A program made the position numbers and the translations under genes. Shown here in pieces: positions 19,615 to 29,076 of a DNA stretch of 64,000 bases. Position 1 is the first letter of the stretch. Each line of letters opens with the position of its first letter. The notes under the pieces are model-generated. The model did no database searches, was not told the origin of the DNA, and saw only the letters and a program-made list of their open reading frames with translations. This DNA comes from Actinomycetota bacterium (GTDB taxonomy: Bacteria; Actinomycetota; Actinomycetes; Nanopelagicales; Nanopelagicaceae), in the NCBI GenBank assembly GCA_947450545.1, contig CANFVU010000003.1:1-64000 (forward strand), written 5' to 3'.

Positions 19615-21056
19615 TAGTGTCCGCCCTTCAAATATGCAGCAAGACCATGACGGCCACCTTCTCGACCCCAGCCGGATTCTTTGTAACCTCCAAATGGACT
19701 TGCAGGATCAAACTTGTTGAAAGTATTTGCCCAAATCACGCCGGCTTTTAGATGTTTTGCTGTCCATAAAATTCGTGAACCCTTGTCAGTCCAGATACCT
19801 GCTGATAATCCGAACGGGGTGTTATTCGCTTTTTCAATTGCTTCTTGTGGAGTTCTGAATGTCAGAACCGATAGCACAGGTCCGAAGATTTCTTCGCGTG
19901 CGATTTTGTGCGCTTGTGTCACGCCAGTAAATACTGTTGGAGGGAACCAGAATCCTTTTGAAGGAAGGTTGCATGATGGGCTCCACTGTTCAGCCCCTTC
20001 TTCTACGCCAGAAGCAGTGAGCTCGCGAATCTTTTCAAGTTGTGCAGATGAGTTAATTGCACCTAAATCGGTGTTCTTATCGAGAGGGTCTCCAACGCGA
20101 ATTTTTGAGATACGAGCCTTCAATTTAGCCATTAATTCATCGTGGATATTCTCTTGAACGAGCAAACGCGATCCTGCGCAGCAAACATGGCCCTGATTGA
20201 AGAATATGCCAGTGATGATTCCTTCTACAGTCTCATCAATAGGTGCATCTTCAAAGACGATGTTGGCACCTTTTCCACCAAGCTCTAACGTTGCAGACTT
20301 TTTACTTCCTGCAATAGCGCGTGCAATTCCTTTGCCGACATCAGTTGAACCAGTAAATGCAATCTTGTCGATTCCTGGATGGTTAACGATTGCGGCACCT
20401 GTTGACCCATCACCTGTCACAATATTTACAACACCAGCGGGCAAACCGGCTTGTTGGCAGACCTCAGCAAAGAGAAGCGCTGTCAACGGAGTTGTTTCAG
20501 CTGGTTTTAAAACAACGGTGTTGCCTGTTGCAAGTGCTGGTGCAATCTTCCACGAAAGCATAAGAAGTGGAAAGTTCCAAGGAATGATCTGTCCAACAAC
20601 TCCATGAGGCTTAGGGGCTGTTCCCACACCTGCATGTTCGAGTTTGTCAGCCCAACCAGCATGATAGAAAAAATGTGCGGCAGCTAATGGAATATCTGTA
20701 TCTCGAGTTTCGCGAATCGGCTTTCCATTGTCCATCGTTTCAAGAACTGCAAATTCACGGGCACGCTCTTGCAGGATTCGTGCAATTCTAAAGAGATATT
20801 TTCCGCGTTCTGCTGCAGGCATCTTCGACCATACTTTGCTGTAAGCCGTACGCGCAGCAGCGACAGCTTTATCTACATCGGATGGCGCAGCAAATGCGAC
20901 TTTAGATAGATGAGCTTCGGTCGCGGGATTGATTGTTGAGAAAACTTTGCCGCCTTTGGCAGGAAGGAACTTGCCGTTAATAAAGAGGCCGTACTCAGGC
21001 TTAATTTTTACAACGGAAGTTGATTCTGGCGCAGAGGCATATTCAAAAGTCATCAT
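19614..21056 (-). CDS. Aldehyde dehydrogenase
   Basis: 480 aa; 'LELGGKGANIVFEDA', catalytic 'FFNQGHVCCAGSRLLV'. Confidence 0.92.
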   Translation of the reverse strand: MMTFEYASAPESTSVVKIKPEYGLFINGKFLPAKGGKVFSTINPATEAHLSKVAFAAPSDVDKAVAAARTAYSKVWSKMPAAERGKYLFRIARILQERAREFAVLETMDNGKPIRETRDTDIPLAAAHFFYHAGWADKLEHAGVGTAPKPHGVVGQIIPWNFPLLMLSWKIAPALATGNTVVLKPAETTPLTALLFAEVCQQAGLPAGVVNIVTGDGSTGAAIVNHPGIDKIAFTGSTDVGKGIARAIAGSKKSATLELGGKGANIVFEDAPIDETVEGIITGIFFNQGHVCCAGSRLLVQENIHDELMAKLKARISKIRVGDPLDKNTDLGAINSSAQLEKIRELTASGVEEGAEQWSPSCNLPSKGFWFPPTVFTGVTQAHKIAREEIFGPVLSVLTFRTPQEAIEKANNTPFGLSAGIWTDKGSRILWTAKHLKAGVIWANTFNKFDPASPFGGYKESGWGREGGRHGLAAYLKGGH

Positions 21057-21994
21057 TAATCCAATGTCACGTAGTTAGATCCAGCATAGTGTCCATCACG
21101 AAGCTTCATGCGTTGCATCAAGAGGTCGTTCAACAAAGCGCTGGCGCCAATGCGGAAAAGCCCTGGATTGAGCCATTCTGGGCCTGCAGTTTCATTGACC
21201 AGCACAAGCTGCTTAATCGCATCCTTGGTAGTGCGGATTCCTCCAGCTGGTTTAACGCCAATTCGTGTACCCGTCATCTCATACCAATCTCGAACCGCTT
21301 CAAGCATAACCAGGACGACTGGGGCTGTTGCAGCCGGAGAAACTTTTCCGGTGCTTGTCTTAATGAAGTCTGCACCTGCAGCCATGGCTAAATACGATGC
21401 TTTTCTGACGTTATCAAGAGTGACCAATTCACCCGTTTCAAGGATGACTTTGAGATGAGCTTTATCTCCACAAATTGATTTGATAAATTCAATCTCATTG
21501 AAAACTTTTACTAAATCACCAGATAGAAACGCACCGCGATCAATCACCATATCAATTTCGGCGGCGCCATTAGCGATTGCATCTTCAGTGTCGCGCTTCT
21601 TAACTTCTAAGGAAGCACGTCCTGATGGGAATGCTGTGGAGACGGCAGCAACAGGAATATCTTTTCCACCTGAAGCATCAAGATGTTCGCGGGCAACACG
21701 TACCATGTCGTTGTATACACAAATGGCGCCTACATGAGGGACAGTCGAATCACTTGGGTCTGGGCGGACAGCTTTATTGCAAATTGCTTTAACTTTTCCA
21801 GCCGTATCGGCGCCTTCAAGAGTAGTTAAGTCAATCATCGAGATTGCCATGTCGATTGCCCAGCTCTTGCTGGAAGTCTTAATGCTTCGAGTTGCAAGCA
21901 TTGCTGCTCGAGCTTCCGCTCCTACTTGATCTACCGGCGAAAGAGTTTTAAGAAACCCTTTAATGGAAGGCAGAGTTCCATCCATAACGCGCAT
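21056..21994 (-). CDS. deoC: Deoxyribose-phosphate aldolase
   Basis: 'LKVILETGEL', 'GADFIKTSTGK', 'GVKPAGGIRT'. Confidence 0.93.
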   Translation of the reverse strand: MRVMDGTLPSIKGFLKTLSPVDQVGAEARAAMLATRSIKTSSKSWAIDMAISMIDLTTLEGADTAGKVKAICNKAVRPDPSDSTVPHVGAICVYNDMVRVAREHLDASGGKDIPVAAVSTAFPSGRASLEVKKRDTEDAIANGAAEIDMVIDRGAFLSGDLVKVFNEIEFIKSICGDKAHLKVILETGELVTLDNVRKASYLAMAAGADFIKTSTGKVSPAATAPVVLVMLEAVRDWYEMTGTRIGVKPAGGIRTTKDAIKQLVLVNETAGPEWLNPGLFRIGASALLNDLLMQRMKLRDGHYAGSNYVTLD

Positions 21995-22134
21995 TAATAG
22001 AGTCTATCGTCACCGATACCTTCTGAGAAGGGTAATTTCCATAATTATCGCTACATCTCTTGTGCTTTTGCGCTAAAAAGTTAGCCTTGGATTCGCACGG
22101 TTGAAAGCCAATAAAGAAACAAGGAGAAATACTG

Positions 22135-23100
22135 TTGAAACTAGTAATTGATACTGACACTGGAAGCGACGATGCAGTTGCACTGATGTTGGCACTGGGC
22201 AACCCTAAAGTCTCCGTTGAATTGATAACAACAGTTGCAGGAAACGTTCCGCTCAATCTCGCAACAGAGAATGCTTTGGCGACAGTTGCTCTTATGGGTT
22301 CTAAAGTTCCTGTCTATTCTGGAATGGCAAAACCGATCACTCGTGAATTACACACAGCCCAAAATGTTCATGGGCCAGATGGAATGAGTGGCGCACAAAT
22401 TCCACGTACCCACCTGAAAGTTGATGGTACCGATGGAGTCACCCAGCTCATAGAAATTAGTAAGAAGTTTCCAGGCGAATTAACTCTTGTCACTCTTGGG
22501 CCACTGACGAATATCGCAGCAGCTCTCTTGCAAGATCCTCAAATGCTTCACCGCTTTAAAGATGTCTACATGATGGCTGGTTCACCAGAAGGTTGGGGCA
22601 ATGTGACACCAAGCGCTGAGTTCAACGTGTGGTGCGATCCTGAAAGTTTTAAGATTGTTTTGAATTCTGGAAAACGTCTCATCATGGTTGGTTGGAACAT
22701 TAGCCGTGATGCTGCTGTGATTGGCGCAGAGGAAGAGGCAAAGATTCGCGCAATAGGTACTGCACGAGCGGCTTACGTCATTGATATTAATGAGACGCTT
22801 GCAATTTTCTGTAGAGATATCACCAATCTTCCTGGATTTGATCTGCCAGATCCGATCACAGTTGCAATTGCAATTGCACCAGAAATGATTCGTAAGAGTG
22901 AATTTGTTTCAATGGATGTAAGTTGCTCTGAAGAGATGCGAGGAACTCTTATTATCGATCGACGACATACGGCTCCTGCCCCAAATGTGGATGTCGTGTG
23001 GGAAGCTGATCGCGATATGTTCCTCAATTCCCTCTATGAAGTCTGTAAAGATTCCAGTAACCCTGCTAACTACATTCCAGCACAAAGGAGCGGCAAGTAA
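22135..23100 (+). CDS. Nucleoside hydrolase family protein (NH-2)
   Basis: 'IDTDTGSDDAVALMLAL', 'NVHGPDGM', 'AEFNVWCDPESFKIVL'. TTG start. Confidence 0.9.
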   Translation: MKLVIDTDTGSDDAVALMLALGNPKVSVELITTVAGNVPLNLATENALATVALMGSKVPVYSGMAKPITRELHTAQNVHGPDGMSGAQIPRTHLKVDGTDGVTQLIEISKKFPGELTLVTLGPLTNIAAALLQDPQMLHRFKDVYMMAGSPEGWGNVTPSAEFNVWCDPESFKIVLNSGKRLIMVGWNISRDAAVIGAEEEAKIRAIGTARAAYVIDINETLAIFCRDITNLPGFDLPDPITVAIAIAPEMIRKSEFVSMDVSCSEEMRGTLIIDRRHTAPAPNVDVVWEADRDMFLNSLYEVCKDSSNPANYIPAQRSGK

Positions 23101-24036
23101 GTGAAAAAAACCCCAATAATCCTCGATTGCGATCCAGGCCATGACGATGCAATGGCAATACTTCTTGCTGCATATAACCCAGCAATTGAGCTCCTTGGTA
23201 TAACCACAGTATCCGGTAATGGAATCATCGATAAAGTCACCGAGAATGCTCTTCGCGTCTGCGCTCTAGCGAAAATTCAAGTACCCGTTGCACAAGGCGC
23301 TGGAAATGCGATTCTTGGAGCGGTTGAAGCGGCATCAGATATTCATGGTGAGACTGCACTGGATGGTGCACCTCTGCCTGCCCCTACTTTCGCTCTGGAG
23401 AGTATTCATGGAGTGGATCTAATTGCACAGCTCGTGCGAAAGAGTTCTGAGAAAGTAACTCTCGTAGGAACTGGTCCACTGACTAATATCGCTCTATTTT
23501 TGAAGATGTATCCCGAACTTAAATCCAATATCGCGCATATCGTATTTATGGGCGGAAGTGCTTCACGTGGAAATCGCACGCCTTATGCTGAATTTAATAT
23601 TTGGATGGACCCGGAAGCTCTAGAGGTTGTCTTAAAGTCTGAACTTCCAATCACCATGATTGGATTGGATGTCACCCATCAAGCTCTCATCACTAAAGAG
23701 ATTTTTGACAAGCTTGAAGCTATGAATACCGAAGTTTCGAAGACCATGACAGGTCTTATGCGATTCTTCGCTAAAACTTACAACGATGTCTTTGAAATGC
23801 CAGATCCTCCACTGCATGATCCACTTGCAATCGCTGTTTTGATTGATCCAACGGTCACAAAGAATCGTTTTGTAAACGTTGAAATTGAACTCAACGGAAC
23901 TCATACTCGTGGGGCAACTGTCGTAGATATCTACAACCGCACAGGACGCAAAGCGAATGTCAACGTTGCTCTAGAACTCGATTTCGACAAATTCTGGAAC
24001 ATGATGCTCGATGCGGTTGATAAAGCCGGTCGTTAA
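23101..24036 (+). CDS. Nucleoside hydrolase family protein (NH-3)
   Basis: 'LDCDPGHDDAMAILLAA', 'AEFNIWMDPEALEVVL', 'LHDPLAIAVLI'. GTG start. Confidence 0.92.
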   Translation: MKKTPIILDCDPGHDDAMAILLAAYNPAIELLGITTVSGNGIIDKVTENALRVCALAKIQVPVAQGAGNAILGAVEAASDIHGETALDGAPLPAPTFALESIHGVDLIAQLVRKSSEKVTLVGTGPLTNIALFLKMYPELKSNIAHIVFMGGSASRGNRTPYAEFNIWMDPEALEVVLKSELPITMIGLDVTHQALITKEIFDKLEAMNTEVSKTMTGLMRFFAKTYNDVFEMPDPPLHDPLAIAVLIDPTVTKNRFVNVEIELNGTHTRGATVVDIYNRTGRKANVNVALELDFDKFWNMMLDAVDKAGR

Positions 24037-24788
24037 TTAACGTCGCGGCCATTCTCTTTATCTTCAGCAATGATTTCGCGCAGAGCTTGAACAGCGGTCT
24101 GTAGCAAAATATCTAGCGGTGGCATTGGATCTTTTGCATGAACCATCATGACTCCGCCTGCTCGTACTCGAAGCATGGATGCGACAACAAATAGCGCAGA
24201 AGCCTCCATTTCTGAGCACAGCGCTCCTCCTATTTCCCAAGCTTTCCAGCGATTGAGAAGCTCAGGGCCGACGCCCATTCGCTGTGGCTCATGCTGGCCG
24301 TAGAAAGAATCCTTCGATTGAGTAATGCCCGTACGATGTTTAGCACCTGTCTTCTTCGCTGCACGTTGGAGAGCGCGGACTAAATCGATATCTGCGATAG
24401 CGGGAAATTCGATTGGCATGTAATGAAGTGATGTGCCCTCATCGCGAATAGCCGCAGAAATAATTGCAAGCTCTCCGGAGACAATATCTTTCTGAATGTG
24501 GCCCGAAGTTCCCACTCGAATGAAAGTATCAGCTCCAACTCGCACGAGTTCTTCTAGTGCAATTGCTGCGGAAGGACAGCCAATTCCTGTTGAGGTCACA
24601 GAAACTTTTACTCCATCGAGGTAACCGGTGTAGGTGTTGTATTCGCGATTTTGAGTTACATGTACAGGGTTATCAAAGAGAGCTGCAATAGCTTCGCAAC
24701 GTCCAGGATCTCCAGGCAGCAATACATATTTACCGACATCACCTTTCTTGAGGTTGATGTGGTATTGCTTTCCGTCAGCTGTTTCCAT
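24033..24788 (-). CDS. Uridine phosphorylase-type nucleoside phosphorylase (Udp-1)
   Basis: 'VLLPGDPGRCEAIA', 'VTSTGIGCPSAAIALEELVRVGADTFIRVGTSG', 'QSKDSFYGQHEPQRMG'. Confidence 0.88.
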   Translation of the reverse strand: METADGKQYHINLKKGDVGKYVLLPGDPGRCEAIAALFDNPVHVTQNREYNTYTGYLDGVKVSVTSTGIGCPSAAIALEELVRVGADTFIRVGTSGHIQKDIVSGELAIISAAIRDEGTSLHYMPIEFPAIADIDLVRALQRAAKKTGAKHRTGITQSKDSFYGQHEPQRMGVGPELLNRWKAWEIGGALCSEMEASALFVVASMLRVRAGGVMMVHAKDPMPPLDILLQTAVQALREIIAEDKENGRDVN

Positions 24789-25509
24789 TGTTATCTCCTT
24801 TGATTACATTGCGAAGACCTTCGATTGCCGTTTCGATGAGCGGTTCCAAACCTTTAAATTCTCCATCGCCCCACATCGCCATGATTCCACCTGCACGTAC
24901 GCCAAGCATGGAAGCAACAACAAAGAGCGCAGAGGATTCCATTTCAGAGCAAATTGCTCCGCCTATCTCCCATGCTTTCCAGCGGTTCAATAACCGCGTG
25001 GTGACACCAGAATGTTCAGGTTCAACTTCTCCGTAGAAAGAATCTTTCGATTGAGTGATGCCTACTCGAAATGGGACACCTTTGGACTTCGCAGCAGTTC
25101 GAAGTGCTTCCACGAGACCAAAATCTGCAACTGCTGGAAACTCAGGAGGCATATAGTGAATCGAGGTTCCTTCATCGCGAATAGCCCCTGTAATAATGGC
25201 CAATTCCCCGCTTTTTGTGCCTGGCTGGATCGCCCCGGACGTTCCTACGCGAATAAAAGTATCTGCGCCTACTCGGACCAACTCTTCGAGTGCAATTGCT
25301 GCCGATGGACAGCCAATTCCTGTTGAGGTCACAGAGACTTTAACTCCGTCAAGATATCCGGTGTATGTCACATATTCACGATTGGTCGCAACATGAACCG
25401 CGCTATCTAAGTGGCGAGCAATTACTTCGACTCGACCAGGATCTCCAGGTAACAAGACATATCTGCCAACATCGCCAGCTTCTAATTGAATGTGATGCTG
25501 CTTGCTCAT
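24775..25509 (-). CDS. Uridine phosphorylase-type nucleoside phosphorylase (Udp-2)
   Basis: Tandem paralogue of Udp-1; 'VLLPGDPGRVEVIA', 'QSKDSFYGEVEPEHSG'. Confidence 0.88.
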   Translation of the reverse strand: MSKQHHIQLEAGDVGRYVLLPGDPGRVEVIARHLDSAVHVATNREYVTYTGYLDGVKVSVTSTGIGCPSAAIALEELVRVGADTFIRVGTSGAIQPGTKSGELAIITGAIRDEGTSIHYMPPEFPAVADFGLVEALRTAAKSKGVPFRVGITQSKDSFYGEVEPEHSGVTTRLLNRWKAWEIGGAICSEMESSALFVVASMLGVRAGGIMAMWGDGEFKGLEPLIETAIEGLRNVIKGDNNGNS

Positions 25510-26438
25510 AGCGTCTTTACTCTTTCAATTAGAAAATCCATAAACGCCTCAACATCTACTTCCATCGCTACTTTTGCGTTTGGCGCTTTCTTGTAAACGT
25601 TATAGAAATCTACAGATGTCTTTGCTCGCGTAAATTCGCCTTTGAGTTCAATGGTCATGAAATACTCTTTGAGGGTTACAAGTTCAGGTCGAATCAGAAT
25701 TGCCGCTGCAAGCGGATCGTTGATTGCACAACCGTCAATCGACTGGTACTCATCATGAAATTCCATATAGAACCGAGTCGAGTCATCTATGAATTTGATA
25801 ATTTCGGGTTTAGCTCCTGCAAGCTTTTCAATATGTTTCTTTGTAAAAAGGCACTTGTATGTGACATCGAGTGGAACCAGAGTAAAGTCAAAACCAGCGC
25901 GCAACACAATATCGAAAGCCTCAGGGTCACAATAAACATTGTATTCAGAATCTGGAGTCATGTTTCCTGGGTAATGAACAGATCCACCCATTACTACAAC
26001 TCGATTAATGAGTTTGATGATTGAGGGATCTTTGTGAATCGCAAGAGCGATATTTGTGAGAGGCCCGATTGCTAAAATCGTGATTTCATGTGGATACTTA
26101 TGAACAAGTTCGATGATGGTATCGATTGCATTCGTAGGTGATGGGCTCGACGTTGCATCAGGAAGCTTGGCATAGCCCAAACCACCATCCCCATGAGTCT
26201 CCTCAGCCACAGTCAAGCTTTTGACAAGCGGTTCACTCGCCCCACGCGCTACTGGAACGCCCTGTAAGCCGAGGAAATCCTTGAGACGAAGTGCGTTCGC
26301 TAAGCACTTATCTACGCTCGTATTTCCATGTGTAACGGTGATTGCTTCGAGGGATATTTCTTTCGAGGCAGCTAAAAGCAAGATTGCGAGTGCATCATCA
26401 ATGCCTGGATCGGTATCTAAGATAACGCGAGTTCTCAT
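25506..26438 (-). CDS. Nucleoside hydrolase family protein (NH-4)
   Basis: 'LDTDPGIDDALAILLLA', 'EYNVYCDPEAFDIVL', 'INDPLAAAILI'. Confidence 0.9.
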   Translation of the reverse strand: MRTRVILDTDPGIDDALAILLLAASKEISLEAITVTHGNTSVDKCLANALRLKDFLGLQGVPVARGASEPLVKSLTVAEETHGDGGLGYAKLPDATSSPSPTNAIDTIIELVHKYPHEITILAIGPLTNIALAIHKDPSIIKLINRVVVMGGSVHYPGNMTPDSEYNVYCDPEAFDIVLRAGFDFTLVPLDVTYKCLFTKKHIEKLAGAKPEIIKFIDDSTRFYMEFHDEYQSIDGCAINDPLAAAILIRPELVTLKEYFMTIELKGEFTRAKTSVDFYNVYKKAPNAKVAMEVDVEAFMDFLIERVKTL

Positions 26439-27616
26439 ACCCCATTCTCCAACTTCTTTCCACGGATTCCAATAGTGGAGACGAGGAATGCCAGAACTGT
26501 TGCACCCAGCATTAAATCAAATCCATGCCAACCACCAAGGTGAGAAACCAAAATTCCGCTCAACGATGCGCCAATAGTAATTCCCATTGAAATCGATGCT
26601 CCGAGGAGAGAGAACGCTTCATTCAAGCGATGGACAGGTACAAGTTCCTTAAGTCGTTCATTTGCTGAAATGAGCGATGGGGCAATTGCAATACCGGCAA
26701 TGATCAACCAGAACACGATTGTTTCATAGTCATGGAAGAGAACTAACCCCGAAGTACCGAGTGACATCAAGAGCAATGATGCAGTCAATCTCTTTGCAGA
26801 CGATATTTTCCAATGGATAAAACCATAAGCAAATCCTGCAACAGTGCTGCCGATGGGATTAAGTCCAACCCACAATCCACCATCAGCGGCTCGACCGCCT
26901 TCACGTGCAACAGCGAGAATCACAACGTACTGCGCGCCAAAAGTTATGCCAATACAAATCAGCGTAGCTAAGAGAGGCTTCACATAAGGAATCTTTAATA
27001 ACCCACCATGCTTTTCAATGGGTTGAGGATGTCCACCATGATCAGTGCTCGTGAGCGCTAACCCAAATCCTGCAATCAATAGAAAAACCATTCCCCCAAT
27101 AAGTGGTGAGTGTGAGCCTTTCCATGAAAATAGGAAACCAGCAAGTGCGGGACCAACAACGAATGCAGTCTCATCAAGTACAGATTCGAGAGAAAGAGCC
27201 ACTCCGAGTTCACGGTCATCGCCCAATGAACGACTCCAGCGAGTACGGGTATAGCTGCCAAAATTCGGAAAGGTTGATCCGGCAAGAGCCGAGAATAAAA
27301 GTAAGAAGAAATTGTTCTTCTCCCCCAACGTCAAAATCCCGGTAATGAATATGGCATTCAATAAAGTAACCGGAATCAATACTTTTCGAGTCCCTTTGAT
27401 GTCAGCTAAACGACCGATGCGGGGGCCGGCAAAAGCGCCTGAAAGTGTGTAACACGAGGAAGCCAACCCAGCCAGAGCAAACGAGCCACGGACGGAAGAG
27501 ATAAGAAAGACGAGAGCTACCGTATTCATTGCGAGAGGCAATCGACCAATTATTCCAAATCCGAAAGTGGAGAAGGAATGATCTTTACGAAGAACGGCTT
27601 TATAGGCGCTCAACAT
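26435..27616 (-). CDS. MFS transporter (within nucleoside operon)
   Basis: 12-TM protein; 'GPRIGRLADIKGTRKVLI' resembles the MFS loop motif; 4-nt overlap with NH-4. Confidence 0.85.
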   Translation of the reverse strand: MLSAYKAVLRKDHSFSTFGFGIIGRLPLAMNTVALVFLISSVRGSFALAGLASSCYTLSGAFAGPRIGRLADIKGTRKVLIPVTLLNAIFITGILTLGEKNNFFLLLFSALAGSTFPNFGSYTRTRWSRSLGDDRELGVALSLESVLDETAFVVGPALAGFLFSWKGSHSPLIGGMVFLLIAGFGLALTSTDHGGHPQPIEKHGGLLKIPYVKPLLATLICIGITFGAQYVVILAVAREGGRAADGGLWVGLNPIGSTVAGFAYGFIHWKISSAKRLTASLLLMSLGTSGLVLFHDYETIVFWLIIAGIAIAPSLISANERLKELVPVHRLNEAFSLLGASISMGITIGASLSGILVSHLGGWHGFDLMLGATVLAFLVSTIGIRGKKLENGV

Positions 27617-27628
27617 GCGAGCGTTGAT

Positions 27629-28078
27629 CTACTTCTCATCTTGCCACTTTTTCAATATCTCAAATGCAGCATCAAATGTATCAACTAAAGCTCCAGCATC
27701 TTCAACGCAGCCGCGGACAAATAGATTGATTCCTTTTCCGTCAATCATATTGCGATCGCGAATAACGCGAGTATCTGTCACAAGGCCGACGATTCCTTTT
27801 TTACTTTTATCGTGGCGCATTTCATTCCAAAAAATTCCAATTTCATTCGCAGTCCCATCATCAACCATAGGACCATCGAGCAAAGCTAAAACGGCATCTG
27901 CTTTCAGAACTTCTGTTGAATCAATCCCAAAAATGAATTTAGGGGTAACTGGATCTGGTAGCGGAATCTCGTGCGGAACAAAAACTTCCATACCTGCATC
28001 ACGCAGTTTCTTTGCGCATTGATCAATGAAAGCCCGCTCGTAAGGTGTAAAGAGTGGTCCAGCAAAATAAATTCTCAT
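27629..28078 (-). CDS. Nucleoside 2-deoxyribosyltransferase-like protein
   Basis: 'MRIYFAGPLFTPYERAF', 'ADAVLALLDGPMVDDGTANEIG' (NDT-type DGTxxE). Start placed at the internal ATG that overlaps the stop of the upstream gene. Confidence 0.85.
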   Translation of the reverse strand: MRIYFAGPLFTPYERAFIDQCAKKLRDAGMEVFVPHEIPLPDPVTPKFIFGIDSTEVLKADAVLALLDGPMVDDGTANEIGIFWNEMRHDKSKKGIVGLVTDTRVIRDRNMIDGKGINLFVRGCVEDAGALVDTFDAAFEILKKWQDEK

Positions 28079-29073
28079 CAGTACATTACCGTTTTCGTAA
28101 GATGGTGTGGCCAGTGCGTTGCGTGATACGCCTTCCATAATCTGAAATCCACTTGAGGCATCAAGAGAGGTTCAAGATTGGGGCGCAGCGCGTTGATTTC
28201 CTCTGTCAGACGTGCGATTGCATAAATGGAGTTCGCTCTGATCTCAATTTCAGCATCGCTATCCCGAGGTACTTCAACAAGAGAATTGATCTGATTCTCT
28301 AGAGTTGGTGAGTATTCAAAGATTCCCATTACTCGAAGCCCGACTGGCACGATGTAATCCGCAAAAGCGGTTAAAAGATGGGCATCTTCCAAGGCCCATG
28401 CTTTGCGTGGCATCAGCGATAGGTGAAGTCCCCAGATACCCAGCTGTGGCAGCTTATAAAGCTGAATAAGCGAGCCTTTGTAATCAGAGACATCGGCGAA
28501 TCGAGGGAACTCGGTCGTCAATCTCTCCAAGATGCCATTCCCGTTTGCATAGAGTCGAGGAGCGCAATCGCGAACAAAGTTGTGCCAATGTCCATCATAT
28601 TTTTCAACGAGGACTTTGCCCACTTCATTGAAGATTTTTACGCGTTCATCCAACATCGGCATTTCAATGGTTCCGTTGAAAACTTCCTCTAGATCTTTGC
28701 GCGTCATCTTCGCTTGATATTCACCATCGAAGAAGGGAATGCCTTTGGCTTTAGCGCGATGCAAATCAGCCATCATCGCTTCGCTATCGCTGTAGCGACG
28801 ACCGTTGTAATCACTCTCGTATTTGATACCCGTATCAAAATTAGTGAATGCAAAATTCATCGTGTTTACAGTGAGGGTGAGATCCATCAAGAAATTTGGA
28901 TCGTCGCCAAAATTAAAGAGAGAGGAACCATCCGGTTTGGCAAATTCCTCGTATGCCATCCATGAAGCTACTTCTTTGATCTTTGCTTCGTTGACCTTTA
29001 TGAGCGTCGAATTTTTTACGACGGGGTCAAGACTCTTGAGAACTTGTGATTCCCAAAAATCTATTTGAGACAT
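28078..29073 (-). CDS. Queuosine-salvage family protein (DUF2419 / Qng1-like)
   Basis: 331 aa; 'AKMTRKDLEEVFNG..MPMLDERVKIFNEVGKVLVEKYDGHWHNFVRDC', 'LLTAFADYIVPVGLRVMGIFEYS', 'EIEIRANSIYAIARL' match the layout of the eukaryotic QNG1 (C9orf64) family as recalled. Confidence 0.8.
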   Translation of the reverse strand: MSQIDFWESQVLKSLDPVVKNSTLIKVNEAKIKEVASWMAYEEFAKPDGSSLFNFGDDPNFLMDLTLTVNTMNFAFTNFDTGIKYESDYNGRRYSDSEAMMADLHRAKAKGIPFFDGEYQAKMTRKDLEEVFNGTIEMPMLDERVKIFNEVGKVLVEKYDGHWHNFVRDCAPRLYANGNGILERLTTEFPRFADVSDYKGSLIQLYKLPQLGIWGLHLSLMPRKAWALEDAHLLTAFADYIVPVGLRVMGIFEYSPTLENQINSLVEVPRDSDAEIEIRANSIYAIARLTEEINALRPNLEPLLMPQVDFRLWKAYHATHWPHHLTKTVMY

Positions 29074-29076
29074 ACG

